The notes beneath the pieces were generated by a model. The model did not search any database, was not told the origin of the DNA, and worked only from the letters and a program-made list of their open reading frames with translations. Made by a program: the position numbers and the translations under genes. Shown one piece after another: positions 32,073 to 41,294 of a stretch of DNA of 64,000 bases. The first letter of the stretch is position 1; the number at the start of each line of letters is the position of its first letter. The stretch covers positions 272,327 to 336,326 of the forward strand of contig NZ_QOVA01000004.1 in NCBI RefSeq assembly GCF_003332275.1. The letters run 5' to 3'. This stretch comes from Edaphovirga cremea (lineage in GTDB: Bacteria; Pseudomonadota; Gammaproteobacteria; Enterobacterales; Enterobacteriaceae).

Positions 32073-33674
32073 ATGAAAGCGTTTAGAACACTGATCCTCA
32101 CCCTACTTTTTTTCAGCCTTACCCCGGCAGCGCTGTATGCCAAAACACCTGATGATCAACTGATCATCGGTATGAATATGAACAATTTGCTCTCTCTCGA
32201 TCCTGCCGCAATGACGGGTAATGAAGTGGTTGGGATTATCGCCAATATCTACGATTCACTGGTGGAGCTGGATCCTAACGATTTGACCAAGGTGTTGCCT
32301 GCCGCAGCGGAAAGCTGGAGCGTCAGCGATGACGGTAACGTCATTACGTTCAATTTGCGCAAAGGCATCAAGTTCCATTCAGGTAATCCGATGACGGCAG
32401 AGGATTTTGCCTGGTCGATGAACCGTCTGCTGCATTTGAATATGGCGCAGGCCACGACCTGGAAGTCTTACGGATTCACAGCGGATAACGTGCAGCAGAT
32501 GATCCGCGCCAAAGATCCACAGACTATCGAAATTGAGCTGCCGAAAGCCAACGATCCCAAACTGATGATCTATTCGCTGGCGACGCTGGGCAGTGGTTCG
32601 ATTCTCGACAGCAAAGAGCTGATGAAACACGAAAAGAACAACGACTGGGGCAACGCCTGGCTGACTACCAACGAAGCCGGTTCAGGTCCGTTCAAACTGG
32701 ATGTCTGGCAGGCGAAAGACGTGCTGCGCATCAGTCGGGTTGATGATTACTGGCGTGGTGATGCCAAATTGAAGCGAGTGATTTTCCGCCATATGACGGA
32801 ATCTCAGTCACTGCGTCTGATGCTGGAGAAAGGGGATATCGATATCGCCAGCGGCATGTCGGTGCCGGATATCAATGCGCTGAAAGGCAATCCAGACGTT
32901 GAAGTGAAAGAGGTGACCAAAGGCACGCTGTATTACGTGGCGATGAGTCTGAAAAACAAGCAATTCGAAAACCCGAAAGTCCGTGAAGCAGTGCGCTATC
33001 TGATTGATTACGTTGGTATCAACCAGACCATCATGCCGGGGTATGGTTTCTCTCACCAGCGCCCTATTCAAAAAGGTATGGACTCCACTCTGCCGGATCC
33101 GGGTTACACCCTCGATGTGGCGAAAGCGAAAGCATTGCTGGCAGAAGCGGGTTATCCGGACGGTTTCGAAACCACGTTGCGGGTGCTCTCCGATCAACCG
33201 TTTATCAACGTCGCGACGTCCGTGCAGTCCACGCTGGCGCAAGCCGGAATCAAAGCCAAAATCATTTCGGGTACGGGTAATCAGGTCTACGGTGCCATGC
33301 GTGACCGCAATTTCGACATGCTGGTAGGTCGTGGCGGTGGCGGTGTGGATCCACATCCGCACTCCAGTCTGCGTTCCATTGCCTATAACCCGGATAACAG
33401 TGATGCCGCACGGCTGACCAACTTCCAGGGATGGCGCACCTCGTTCTACGACAAGCAGTTGAACGAGATGATTGACGCCGCCCTGTTAGAAAAAGATGCG
33501 CAGAAACAGAAGCAGATGTATGCGGATGTCCAGAATCGCTATGACGCATTGTACCCGGCGATCCTGCCTATTTCGCAAATGATTGACTCTGTCGTGCTGC
33601 GCAAGGATGTGAAGGATTACATTCCGCATCCGTCTTCGACCACGCATTTGCGCGAGGTGTACAAGCAACGTTGA
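32073..33674 (+). CDS. ABC transporter substrate-binding protein, family 5 (Opp/Dpp/Gsi-like)
   Basis: 533 residues. Signal peptide at about 1-23 (FFSLTPAALYA). The SBP_bac_5 fold is shown by LLSLDPAAMTGNEVVGIIANIYDSL and VITFNLRKGIKFHSGNPMTAEDFAWSM, close to residues 55-115, and KALLAEAGYPDGFETTLRV in the second lobe. It is periplasmic and delivers a ligand (peptides, glutathione, opines or other small solutes for this family) to the two permeases downstream. It lies 80 bases after the enolase-superfamily gene; a hairpin separates it from the permease genes. Confidence 0.93.
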   Translation: MKAFRTLILTLLFFSLTPAALYAKTPDDQLIIGMNMNNLLSLDPAAMTGNEVVGIIANIYDSLVELDPNDLTKVLPAAAESWSVSDDGNVITFNLRKGIKFHSGNPMTAEDFAWSMNRLLHLNMAQATTWKSYGFTADNVQQMIRAKDPQTIEIELPKANDPKLMIYSLATLGSGSILDSKELMKHEKNNDWGNAWLTTNEAGSGPFKLDVWQAKDVLRISRVDDYWRGDAKLKRVIFRHMTESQSLRLMLEKGDIDIASGMSVPDINALKGNPDVEVKEVTKGTLYYVAMSLKNKQFENPKVREAVRYLIDYVGINQTIMPGYGFSHQRPIQKGMDSTLPDPGYTLDVAKAKALLAEAGYPDGFETTLRVLSDQPFINVATSVQSTLAQAGIKAKIISGTGNQVYGAMRDRNFDMLVGRGGGGVDPHPHSSLRSIAYNPDNSDAARLTNFQGWRTSFYDKQLNEMIDAALLEKDAQKQKQMYADVQNRYDALYPAILPISQMIDSVVLRKDVKDYIPHPSSTTHLREVYKQR

Positions 33675-33798
33675 TTCGCCTGCACGCCGCGGCCTGCGGC
33701 ATCTGGCCCTGGTTGAAGTGCAGGGTGATTTCATCAACATCATGATGAATCAACAGCACTTCAGCCATTGCTTTGTTGCCGGGATCCACCAGCACCCG

Positions 33799-33821
33799 CA
33801 GGGAAAGGGATTTTTTCCCTG
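33799..33821 (+). other. Intercistronic stem-loop after the binding-protein gene
   Basis: CAGGGAAA pairs with TTTCCCTG around a 7-base loop in the 174-base gap between the binding protein and the first permease. There is no U-tract. Such hairpins often protect the 3' end of the binding-protein message so that it is made in excess over the membrane parts. Confidence 0.6.
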
Positions 33822-33848
33822 TCGGGAGACATCGCTCGAGGAGACGTC

Positions 33849-34892
33849 ATGAAAGTATCAGACTGGTTTCAGTCAGGCGGTATAGCCCACAGACTGACCA
33901 AGCGGTTATTTCAGGTAGCGATAACGCTATTTGGCCTGTTAATCCTCACTTTTATCATCGGCCGGGTCATGCCAATCGATCCGGTTCTGGCGATAGTGGG
34001 TCAGGATGCCGATCAGAGTACTTACCAACAGGTTTATCAGCAGCTAGGGCTGGATAAGCCGCTATGGACGCAATTCTTTATCTATTTCAATGCCCTGCTG
34101 CACGGCGATTTGGGCAATGCCCTGCTCACTGGCCGTCCGGTAGTGGATGACATTATCCGCGTGTTCCCTGCCACCATCGAACTGGCGACGATGGCGATTA
34201 TCGTCGGTGCCGGTCTGGGCGTTCCGCTTGGTGTACTGGCTGCTGCCCGCCGTGGCAAAACGGCTGACTACATTGTCCGTTTTATCAGTCTGGCAGGTTA
34301 TTCAACGCCCATCTTCTGGGTCGGGATGATGGGGTTGCTGGTGTTCTATGCCTGGTTGAACTGGGTCGGCGGTGCAGGTCGTGTGGACATGGCCTATGAC
34401 GGCATTGTGGAGAGCCGTACCGGTTTATTGCTGGTGGATTCTCTGTTGGCAGGTGATTGGGATGTTTTTCGCAGCGCGTTGAATCATCTGGTTCTTCCGG
34501 CAACCTTGCTGGGTTTTCACTCCCTGGCCTACATCAGCCGTATGACCCGCAGTTTCATGCTGGCGCAGTTGTCGCAGGAATACATCATCACCGCCCGGGT
34601 GAAAGGTCTGTCTGAGGTTCGTGTGGTGTGGGGGCATGCCTTCAGGAATATTCTGGTGCAGTTGCTGACCGTGGTGGCGCTGGCGTATGGCTCATTGCTT
34701 GAAGGTGCCGTGTTAATCGAGACCGTTTTCTCGTGGCCGGGTTTCGGCTCGTATCTCACCGGCAGTCTTCTGCTGGGTGATATGAATGCGGTGATGGGGT
34801 GTGTGCTGCTGGTGGGATTGATCTTCGTTACGCTCAACCTGCTGTCCGACATGCTGTATCAGATCTTTGACCCAAGGACTAACGCATCATGA
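33849..34892 (+). CDS. ABC transporter permease 1 (Opp/Dpp B-type)
   Basis: 347 residues. An N-terminal membrane helix (VAITLFGLLILTFIIGRVMPIDP) and an extracytoplasmic loop (LGLDKPLWTQFFIYFNALLHGDLG) are typical of DppB. Five further helices follow. The cytoplasmic coupling motif is YIITARVKGLSEVRVVWGHA (EAA loop). The start at 33849 has GAGGAG upstream. Its stop overlaps the next start (ATGA). Confidence 0.93.
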   Translation: MKVSDWFQSGGIAHRLTKRLFQVAITLFGLLILTFIIGRVMPIDPVLAIVGQDADQSTYQQVYQQLGLDKPLWTQFFIYFNALLHGDLGNALLTGRPVVDDIIRVFPATIELATMAIIVGAGLGVPLGVLAAARRGKTADYIVRFISLAGYSTPIFWVGMMGLLVFYAWLNWVGGAGRVDMAYDGIVESRTGLLLVDSLLAGDWDVFRSALNHLVLPATLLGFHSLAYISRMTRSFMLAQLSQEYIITARVKGLSEVRVVWGHAFRNILVQLLTVVALAYGSLLEGAVLIETVFSWPGFGSYLTGSLLLGDMNAVMGCVLLVGLIFVTLNLLSDMLYQIFDPRTNAS

Positions 34893-35797
34893 GTATTTCA
34901 ACGGAACCGGATACGCGCCCTGGAACGTCGGAAGGTGGAGCCGCATCGCTCGTCAATGCGTGCCGACGCATCGGTGGATTTCTTTGGCTGATGATGAAGA
35001 ACCCGCTGACGGCGATCGGTCTGGTGATTATTTTACTGTTAATTGTAGTCGCGATGTTCGCCCCATGGATCGCCACACACGACCCGTTAACCCAGGATCT
35101 GGCCAATGCTTTGCAGGCACCGGGTGCCGCCCACTGGTTCGGGACTGACGAGTTTGGCCGTGATGTCTTCAGCCGTCTGGTCTACGGTTCACGCATTACG
35201 TTGTATATCGTGGCGCTGGTGTCGGTCACCGTGGGGCCGATTGGCCTGATGCTGGGCGTCGTTGCCGGGTATTACGGCGGCGTGGTGGATTCTATCCTGA
35301 TGCGTATCACGGATATTTTCATCTCCTTCCCCAGTCTGGTCCTGGCGCTGGCCTTTGTGGCCGCACTTGGCCCGGGTCTGGAGCATGTGGTCATTGCGAT
35401 TACCCTGACGGCGTGGCCACCTATTGCCCGTCTGGCAAGGGCCGAAACACTCTCCCTGCGCAAAGCTGACTTTGTGTCTGCGGTGAAATTACAAGGGGCA
35501 TCTTCGCTGCGGATTCTGGTTCATCACATTGTTCCACTCTGTCTGCCGTCGGTAATTATCCGTATCACCATGAATATGGCCGGGATTATCCTGACTGCCG
35601 CAGGGTTGGGTTTCCTCGGTCTTGGCGCACAGCCGCCAGATCCAGAGTGGGGTGCGATGATCTCTGCCGGACGCCGTTACATGATGGAGTGCTGGTGGTT
35701 GGTCACGATTCCGGGGCTGGCGATTCTGATCAACAGTCTGGCATTCAATTTCTTAGGAGATGGCCTACGTGACATCCTCGATCCAAGAACTGAATAA
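34889..35797 (+). CDS. ABC transporter permease 2 (Opp/Dpp C-type)
   Basis: 302 residues. The DppC/GsiD-type N-terminus (NPLTAIGLVIILLLIVVAM) is followed by the conserved HWFGTDEFGRDVFSRLVYGSR and the EAA coupling loop (DFVSAVKLQGASSLRILVHH). About six membrane helices. Translationally coupled to permease 1 and overlapping the ATPase gene by 38 bases (29 if the GTG start of that gene is right). Confidence 0.93.
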   Translation: MSISTEPDTRPGTSEGGAASLVNACRRIGGFLWLMMKNPLTAIGLVIILLLIVVAMFAPWIATHDPLTQDLANALQAPGAAHWFGTDEFGRDVFSRLVYGSRITLYIVALVSVTVGPIGLMLGVVAGYYGGVVDSILMRITDIFISFPSLVLALAFVAALGPGLEHVVIAITLTAWPPIARLARAETLSLRKADFVSAVKLQGASSLRILVHHIVPLCLPSVIIRITMNMAGIILTAAGLGFLGLGAQPPDPEWGAMISAGRRYMMECWWLVTIPGLAILINSLAFNFLGDGLRDILDPRTE

Positions 35798-36638
35798 TTC
35801 CGGTGCGCCGTTACTGGACGTCAGTAACCTGCGCGTAAGCTTTGTTAACGGTAAAGCCGTGACGGATGCGGTGCGCGGCGTGTCTTTTACGCTGGGTCGC
35901 GAAAAACTGGCGATAGTGGGCGAATCCGGATCCGGTAAATCGACGGTAGGGCGTGCGTTACTGAAGTTGCATCCGGGCAGTGCGCGGATCACCGCCGACT
36001 GCATGCGTTTCGCTGAAATAGATCTGCTGAATGCCAGCGAGCCCTTGATGCGTAAAGTGCGCGGTAAACGCATGTCGATGATCATGCAGGATCCGAAATA
36101 CTCGCTGAATCCTGTGGTGTGCGTGGGCGATCAGATTGCTGAGGCTTATCTGGCCCATCACCGGGTATCGCGGCGTGAAGCGCGGGAAAAAGTGCTGGAA
36201 ATGCTTGATGTGGTACGCATCCGGCAGCCTGAGCGGGTTTACGCCCTCTATCCACATGAAGTTTCGGGTGGTCAGGGGCAGCGCATCATGATTGCGATGA
36301 TGCTGATTACTGACCCGGAAATCGTCATTGCGGACGAACCCACGTCGGCGCTGGATGTGTCGGTGCGATTGCAGGTTTTGGCGATGCTCGACTCGCTGGT
36401 TGAAGAGCGCGGCCTCGGGCTGATTTTCATCAGTCACGATATCAATCTGGTGCGCAGTTTCTGCGATCGGGTGCTGGTGATGTACGCTGGACGAGTGGTG
36501 GAGTCGATAGCTGCCCGTGATTTGGACAATGCCCAGCACCCTTACACGCGTGGCCTGCTCGATGCGTTGCCAGACATTGCCTGCCCACGCCCGAGCCTGC
36601 CGGTGATGACCCGCGATCCCGCCTGGCTGGATGGATAA
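35760..36638 (+). CDS. ABC transporter ATP-binding protein 1 (Opp/Dpp D-type)
   Basis: 292 residues. Walker A GESGSGKSTVG, Q-loop in MIMQDPKYSLNP, signature VSGGQGQR, Walker B IVIADEPTSALD and switch His in FISHDIN, ending with the oligopeptide-type C-terminal region (YTRGLLDALPD). The ATG at 35760 is tight against its AGGAG. GTG at 35769 (VTSSIQELN) is better spaced and may be the true start. Confidence 0.92.
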   Translation: MAYVTSSIQELNNSGAPLLDVSNLRVSFVNGKAVTDAVRGVSFTLGREKLAIVGESGSGKSTVGRALLKLHPGSARITADCMRFAEIDLLNASEPLMRKVRGKRMSMIMQDPKYSLNPVVCVGDQIAEAYLAHHRVSRREAREKVLEMLDVVRIRQPERVYALYPHEVSGGQGQRIMIAMMLITDPEIVIADEPTSALDVSVRLQVLAMLDSLVEERGLGLIFISHDINLVRSFCDRVLVMYAGRVVESIAARDLDNAQHPYTRGLLDALPDIACPRPSLPVMTRDPAWLDG

Positions 36639-36648
36639 GGAGCTGACT

Positions 36649-37440
36649 ATGTTACAAGCGACAATGATTGCGATTAAGAATCTTAATCTCTCATTCGGGC
36701 AGGGCAGCGCGATAAATCAGGTGCTGTTTGATGTCGATCTGAATGTCAAAGACGGAGAAATTTTCGGGCTGGTGGGTGAATCGGGATCGGGAAAAACCAC
36801 GGTGCTGAAATGTCTGGCGGGTCTGTTCAACCATTGGCAGGGTGAATTAACCATTGAGGGGCAACGTCTGGCGCATCGTATCGATCGCGACCGTTGTCGC
36901 AAGGTGCAGATGGTCTTTCAGGATCCCTATGGTTCGCTGCACCCGCGTCACACTGTTGAGTCAATTCTTGAGGAACCGCTGCTGATCCACCGTTTCCGCG
37001 ACCGCAGTAAACGCATTGATGCCATGCTCGATAAGGTGGGGTTGGGTGCGAATTTCCGTCGCCGCTATCCGCACCAGCTGTCTGGTGGACAGCGTCAGCG
37101 CGTGGCCATTGCCCGGGCATTGATTCTGGAACCGCGGGTGCTGCTGCTCGATGAACCTACGTCAGCACTGGATGTCTCGGTTCAGGCTGAAATTCTGAAT
37201 CTGTTGGCTGAACTGCAACAGCGTGAAAAACTGACCTATCTGCTGGTGACCCATGATTTGGGCGTCATTGCACACCTCTGCCATAAAGTGGCAGTGATGC
37301 AGCACGGGCGTATTCTGGAAACGTTGAATACGGCGGATCTGACGCGGGATACGCCGAAAACGGATTATACCAACATGCTGGTGAATGCCAGCCGTCAATA
37401 CAGCCGCGATCTGGCCGAACAGGCTACGCGTATTGTTTAA
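36649..37440 (+). CDS. ABC transporter ATP-binding protein 2 (Opp/Dpp F-type)
   Basis: 263 residues. Walker A GESGSGKTTV, Q-loop in MVFQDPYGSLHPR, signature LSGGQRQR, Walker B VLLLDEPTSALD and switch His in LVTHDLG. It pairs with ATP-binding protein 1 as the second ATPase. The start at 36649 has AAGGAG at ideal distance; an in-frame ATG at 36631 overlaps the preceding gene. Last gene of block A, followed by a terminator. Confidence 0.92.
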   Translation: MLQATMIAIKNLNLSFGQGSAINQVLFDVDLNVKDGEIFGLVGESGSGKTTVLKCLAGLFNHWQGELTIEGQRLAHRIDRDRCRKVQMVFQDPYGSLHPRHTVESILEEPLLIHRFRDRSKRIDAMLDKVGLGANFRRRYPHQLSGGQRQRVAIARALILEPRVLLLDEPTSALDVSVQAEILNLLAELQQREKLTYLLVTHDLGVIAHLCHKVAVMQHGRILETLNTADLTRDTPKTDYTNMLVNASRQYSRDLAEQATRIV

Positions 37441-37457
37441 GCTTCATCAGGAGCAAT

Positions 37458-37494
37458 AAAAAAGGGTGTCCTGCTTGTGCGGGACCCCCTTTTT
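37458..37494. terminator. Bidirectional terminator between block A and tsgA
   Basis: AAAAAAGGGTGTCC pairs imperfectly with GGGACCCCCTTTTT around TGCTTGTGC. Both strands have T-tracts, fitting the convergent ABC operon and tsgA. Confidence 0.8.
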
Positions 37495-37531
37495 AACATT
37501 GTCAGTCTTACATCACTTCTACTCTGACGAA

Positions 37532-38719
37532 TTACTCACCGTGATGGCCGTGATTACGGTGCTTGGTGACAAAACCAAGCAGCAGACACATCACGAATAC
37601 CACCAGATACAGGCCGTTAGCCGTTGCCAGTGCGGCGTGGGTACCGCTGCTTGCCACGATTGGGCCAGTCACCACGAAGGTCAGCATGGTACCAACGGTA
37701 CCGCAGGTCAGAATGAAGTTCACCAGTTTAGGTGAAGAGACTTTCGTTTGCTGCGAGCCGAGGGTGATCAATGTGGTGTAAATAGCACTGGAGACAAAGC
37801 CAAGTGCCAGAATGTAGAACGGCAGCATACCTGGATCATCGGAGCTGACGAACAGATACATCACACCGGTAGAGAGCCCGGCAAGAACGGTGACAATGCG
37901 CTGCAAGTCAAAGAAGCGCAGCACAAAACTGAATACCCACATGCCGATCATATAGGCGGTCCAGAAATTACTGACCAGTGTACCGGCCTGACCGATATCC
38001 ATCTGGAACTGTTTCGCTGCGTATTCCGGTACCCACTGAATGAAGCCCAACTGACCGAGAATGTAGCAGAGTGCGGCAATGGACAGGAACAGCACGCCGA
38101 TGCCCCATTTTTCTTTCTGCACCGGTTGTGCGTCATCTTTAACCGCGCTCTTGCCCAGTTGCGGAAATTCGGAACACAGAGTGAGGATGAAGATGGCGAC
38201 ATACAGAACACCGATACAGGCGTAAACCCAGTACCAGTTGATATGACGTGCCAGCAGCATTGCGGCGATAATCGGGAACAACATACCGGCCATACTGAAG
38301 AATGAGTCGGTAAACAGCAGGCGTGAACCGCGCTGGCGGCCAGCGTACATGTGGGTGATCAGGAAGGTCCCGATCGACATGGTGATCCCGCTCACTACAC
38401 CTAATATGAACATACAGCCGGAGAAAACCATCAGACTATGGCTGTTCATTAGCCCAATGATCGCAATTATCATCAGCACGAAGCCAAAAATTAACTGACG
38501 TTTCAACGGGATGATTTCCATCAACCAGGCATTGAGGAAAATGGCAGCCAGGATACCGGCATTCAAAAAGGTGAAGGTATTGCTCATACTTGAAATAGGC
38601 AGTTGGAAGTAATCTGCAATATTTCCCATCACCATCCCTGTGACGATAACCAACGCACCGGTCAGTGCGTAAGAGAAAAAGCTGATCCAGGTAAGCCTGA
38701 TTCTGTTGCTGTTATTCAT
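37532..38719 (-). CDS. tsgA: MFS transporter TsgA
   Basis: 395 residues (393 in E. coli). Twelve membrane helices with the TsgA N-terminus [21 protein letters not shown], a central loop (about 195-210) and a His-rich end (RNHGHHGE). Major facilitator family. The gene was named in Salmonella for induction by tellurite/selenite, and its substrate is not established. In E. coli it lies next to nirB; here block A separates them. Confidence 0.94.
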   Translation of the reverse strand: MNNSNRIRLTWISFFSYALTGALVIVTGMVMGNIADYFQLPISSMSNTFTFLNAGILAAIFLNAWLMEIIPLKRQLIFGFVLMIIAIIGLMNSHSLMVFSGCMFILGVVSGITMSIGTFLITHMYAGRQRGSRLLFTDSFFSMAGMLFPIIAAMLLARHINWYWVYACIGVLYVAIFILTLCSEFPQLGKSAVKDDAQPVQKEKWGIGVLFLSIAALCYILGQLGFIQWVPEYAAKQFQMDIGQAGTLVSNFWTAYMIGMWVFSFVLRFFDLQRIVTVLAGLSTGVMYLFVSSDDPGMLPFYILALGFVSSAIYTTLITLGSQQTKVSSPKLVNFILTCGTVGTMLTFVVTGPIVASSGTHAALATANGLYLVVFVMCLLLGFVTKHRNHGHHGE

Positions 38720-38918
38720 AGATGAGGCCTGTCAGTCGAACATAACGTTCTGGGTTAATTAAACTGGCATAACAAGAGCTAATGGATAGCTCATGGCGGC
38801 GAATGCTATCATAGGCCACGTAATATTTTGTGACGAAGTTCTTAATTTTTATGCAATGAATGCAATGTTTTTGTGAGTTTTAAGACATGAGTTGGATTGC
38901 GCACCCTTGAAATGCCGA

Positions 38919-39896
38919 TCATCTGGGGCTGCTTACCGAGTCGCGCAAGATCACTTGCGGATGAAAATTAACGGCGGGTGAATCAGGATCCAACAGCAGT
39001 TGGGTGGCATATTGTGCCATTTCGCTGATCGGGAAATGGACGCTGGTTAATGCCGGGCGAACGAAAGGTGCGCGCAGACCGCTGTCGTAACAGATAAGAG
39101 AAATATCTTCGGGAACCCGTAGGTGGTTTTCGTTAATCGCCAGCAGTGCGCCAATCGCCATCTCTTCATTGCAGCAGTAAATTGCCGTTGGAGGCGTGCT
39201 GAGCTCCAGTAGTTTTGCGGTACAGGCGTAACCGTCTTCAATAGTGTAATCACCTTCCATGTTGGCGATGGGTTGCAGATGCGCATCACGCATGGCATCT
39301 ATGAAACCTTGCAGACGCAGGTGGCTGGAAGCCCGAATCAGCGGGCCGCTGATGCAGGCGATGGCGCGATGTCCGGCATCAATCAATGTTTGCGTAGCCA
39401 GACGGCTGGCAAGCAGGTGATCAAAACTGACGCAGCGTTGCTCAAGGCTATCGACCTCACGATCGAGCAGGACAAAAGGGTGCGAGTGGGTCGCTAGCTG
39501 GCGCAGCTTTTCATCGCTGATATAGCGGACATGCAAGATCAGGCCGTCGCAACGCAGGCTGAACAGACGTTGAATAGCCTCCAGTTCCTTCTCTTCACTG
39601 TTGCGACCCTGAGTGACCACCAGCTGTTTTTGATGCAACTCGGCTTCCGTTTGTACAAAATCCATCAACGCGCCGAAAAATCCGCCGCGGTAGGACGTTG
39701 TGACCAGACCCAATGTGTTGCTTTGGCTTGAGGCCAGCGCCCGTGCAGCCGGATGCGGCGTATAACCCAGCGCGGCAATTGCCTCATTGACCTTTTCACG
39801 CGTGGCGGTTTTCACCTTGGTGTCACCATTGACCACGCGCGAAACGGTGGCCCGGGAAACACCGGCCACCGCCGCTACGTCTTCCAATGTCGCCAT
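38919..39896 (-). CDS. LacI-family transcriptional regulator of block B
   Basis: 325 residues. The N-terminal LacI helix-turn-helix (MATLEDVAAVAGVSRATVSR, hinge around AARALAS) is followed by a periplasmic-binding-like effector domain (LGLVTTSYRGGFFGALMDFVQ, CDGLILHV). It resembles AscG/CelR-type regulators of beta-glucoside genes, but the exact ortholog is uncertain. The start MATLEDV at 39896 has GGGAGA upstream. It lies 62 bases downstream of the GH4 gene on the same strand, so it may share the PTS-operon transcript. The palindrome at 42989-43004 is its likely operator. Confidence 0.9.
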   Translation of the reverse strand: MATLEDVAAVAGVSRATVSRVVNGDTKVKTATREKVNEAIAALGYTPHPAARALASSQSNTLGLVTTSYRGGFFGALMDFVQTEAELHQKQLVVTQGRNSEEKELEAIQRLFSLRCDGLILHVRYISDEKLRQLATHSHPFVLLDREVDSLEQRCVSFDHLLASRLATQTLIDAGHRAIACISGPLIRASSHLRLQGFIDAMRDAHLQPIANMEGDYTIEDGYACTAKLLELSTPPTAIYCCNEEMAIGALLAINENHLRVPEDISLICYDSGLRAPFVRPALTSVHFPISEMAQYATQLLLDPDSPAVNFHPQVILRDSVSSPR

Positions 39897-39958
39897 AAAA
39901 ATCTCCCTGACAAGCGGCAATTTCCGGCAGCAGGTGTGAGGGTGCTGTCGGTGAAGAG

Positions 39959-41266
39959 TTATTTGAATTGGGGTAAATAGTCCCGGTTTAGTGTCAGTAC
40001 TTCGTCAATCAGCTTTTGCGCCAGTTCGGCGTTGGCGACGAGTGGATTGGCAACCAGCGCCAGCAAACCACTCTGTTTATCACCGTGAACCGCCGCCTCA
40101 ATCGTCAGCCGCTCATAAGTTTTTACCTGCTGCGTCAACGCATGCATCACTGGCGGCAATTCACCAAACACCAGCGGATGAGCGCCGCGTGCATCAATAA
40201 TACAGTTTGTTTCTACCACAGCATCATTGGGCAGACCATAGATGGCGCCGTTGTTGGACGTATTTACCACCATCTGCGTACCCAGATTATTATGGATTGC
40301 GCGGATCAGTTCCAGAGCGACCTCTGAATAGTATGACCCGCCACGGAAACTCAACTGCTCGGGTTTGCTGTCGAGCTGCGGGTCGGCATACAGAGCAAAA
40401 AGCTCTTTTTCTACCTGCATCACTTGCTCAGCGCGGGTACCCTCTTTGGTGGCAGCAATCTGCTCATCCGCAATCATTTCACGGGTCTGATAGAAATAGC
40501 GATGATACGGGCAGGGAATGGCACCCAGAGCTTGCAGGAAGTCCGCAGACCATGGTTCTTCCTTGATATTATTCATGGTGAGCATGGCACCGTCTGACAA
40601 CATGCCAATCACCCGTGCCGTGACGTCCTTACCTTGCAGCCAAACGTGATGCACCCAAAGCATATGGTTGAGACCGGCAAATTGCAGTTCAATATCTTCT
40701 GATGCCACGTTGAGCATTTTGGCGATGGTGTGATGCATGGAGATCGGGACATTACAGAGACCGATGATGTTGGCATGAGTGTAACGAGACACCGCTTCGG
40801 TCACCATGCCCGCCGGATTGGTGAAATTGATAATCCAGGCGTCGGGTGCCAATGTCTCAACTTTATGCGCAATCTCCAGTAAGACGGGGATTGTGCGCAG
40901 TGCCTTGGCAAATCCACCAACACCGGTAGTTTCCTGACCTATCAAACCATATTTCAGCCCGAGACGTTCATCAGCCGCTCGGGCAGGCAGTTGACCGACC
41001 CGCAGTTGGGTCAAAACGAAACGGGCACCGCGAATGGCGTCATCCAGAGAGAAATGGATGCTGACATGAATATGCGCCAGACCGTGGCGTGCCAGCATGC
41101 GGCGCGTCAGATCGGCGATAATCGTAACTTTCTCGCGACCTTCTTCCACATCAACCAGGGCTAATTCGGTCACGGGCAATTCATCTATGCGCTGTATCAG
41201 CCCGTCCACCAATTCCGGGGTATAGCTGCTGCCACCACCGATGACGGCTATTTTGAATTCACTCAT
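39959..41266 (-). CDS. 6-phospho-beta-glucosidase, glycoside hydrolase family 4
   Basis: 435 residues. NAD-binding N-terminus [19 protein letters not shown], then [14 protein letters not shown] and [12 protein letters not shown]. The GH4 metal ligands are C171 and H201. This NAD- and Mn-dependent family cleaves 6-phospho-beta-glucosides by a redox-elimination route. It resembles CelF/LicH/ChbF enzymes. It would hydrolyse the sugar phosphate made by the PTS genes upstream. The start at 41266 has GGAGG upstream; the true end of EIIC lies 28 bases before it. Confidence 0.93.
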   Translation of the reverse strand: MSEFKIAVIGGGSSYTPELVDGLIQRIDELPVTELALVDVEEGREKVTIIADLTRRMLARHGLAHIHVSIHFSLDDAIRGARFVLTQLRVGQLPARAADERLGLKYGLIGQETTGVGGFAKALRTIPVLLEIAHKVETLAPDAWIINFTNPAGMVTEAVSRYTHANIIGLCNVPISMHHTIAKMLNVASEDIELQFAGLNHMLWVHHVWLQGKDVTARVIGMLSDGAMLTMNNIKEEPWSADFLQALGAIPCPYHRYFYQTREMIADEQIAATKEGTRAEQVMQVEKELFALYADPQLDSKPEQLSFRGGSYYSEVALELIRAIHNNLGTQMVVNTSNNGAIYGLPNDAVVETNCIIDARGAHPLVFGELPPVMHALTQQVKTYERLTIEAAVHGDKQSGLLALVANPLVANAELAQKLIDEVLTLNRDYLPQFK

Positions 41267-41294
41267 TTGTTCCTCCGAAATATAACGCCCGCAT

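Noticed and set aside
40207-40566. 119-residue plus-strand frame inside the GH4 gene
   Set aside because: Antisense shadow without independent features.
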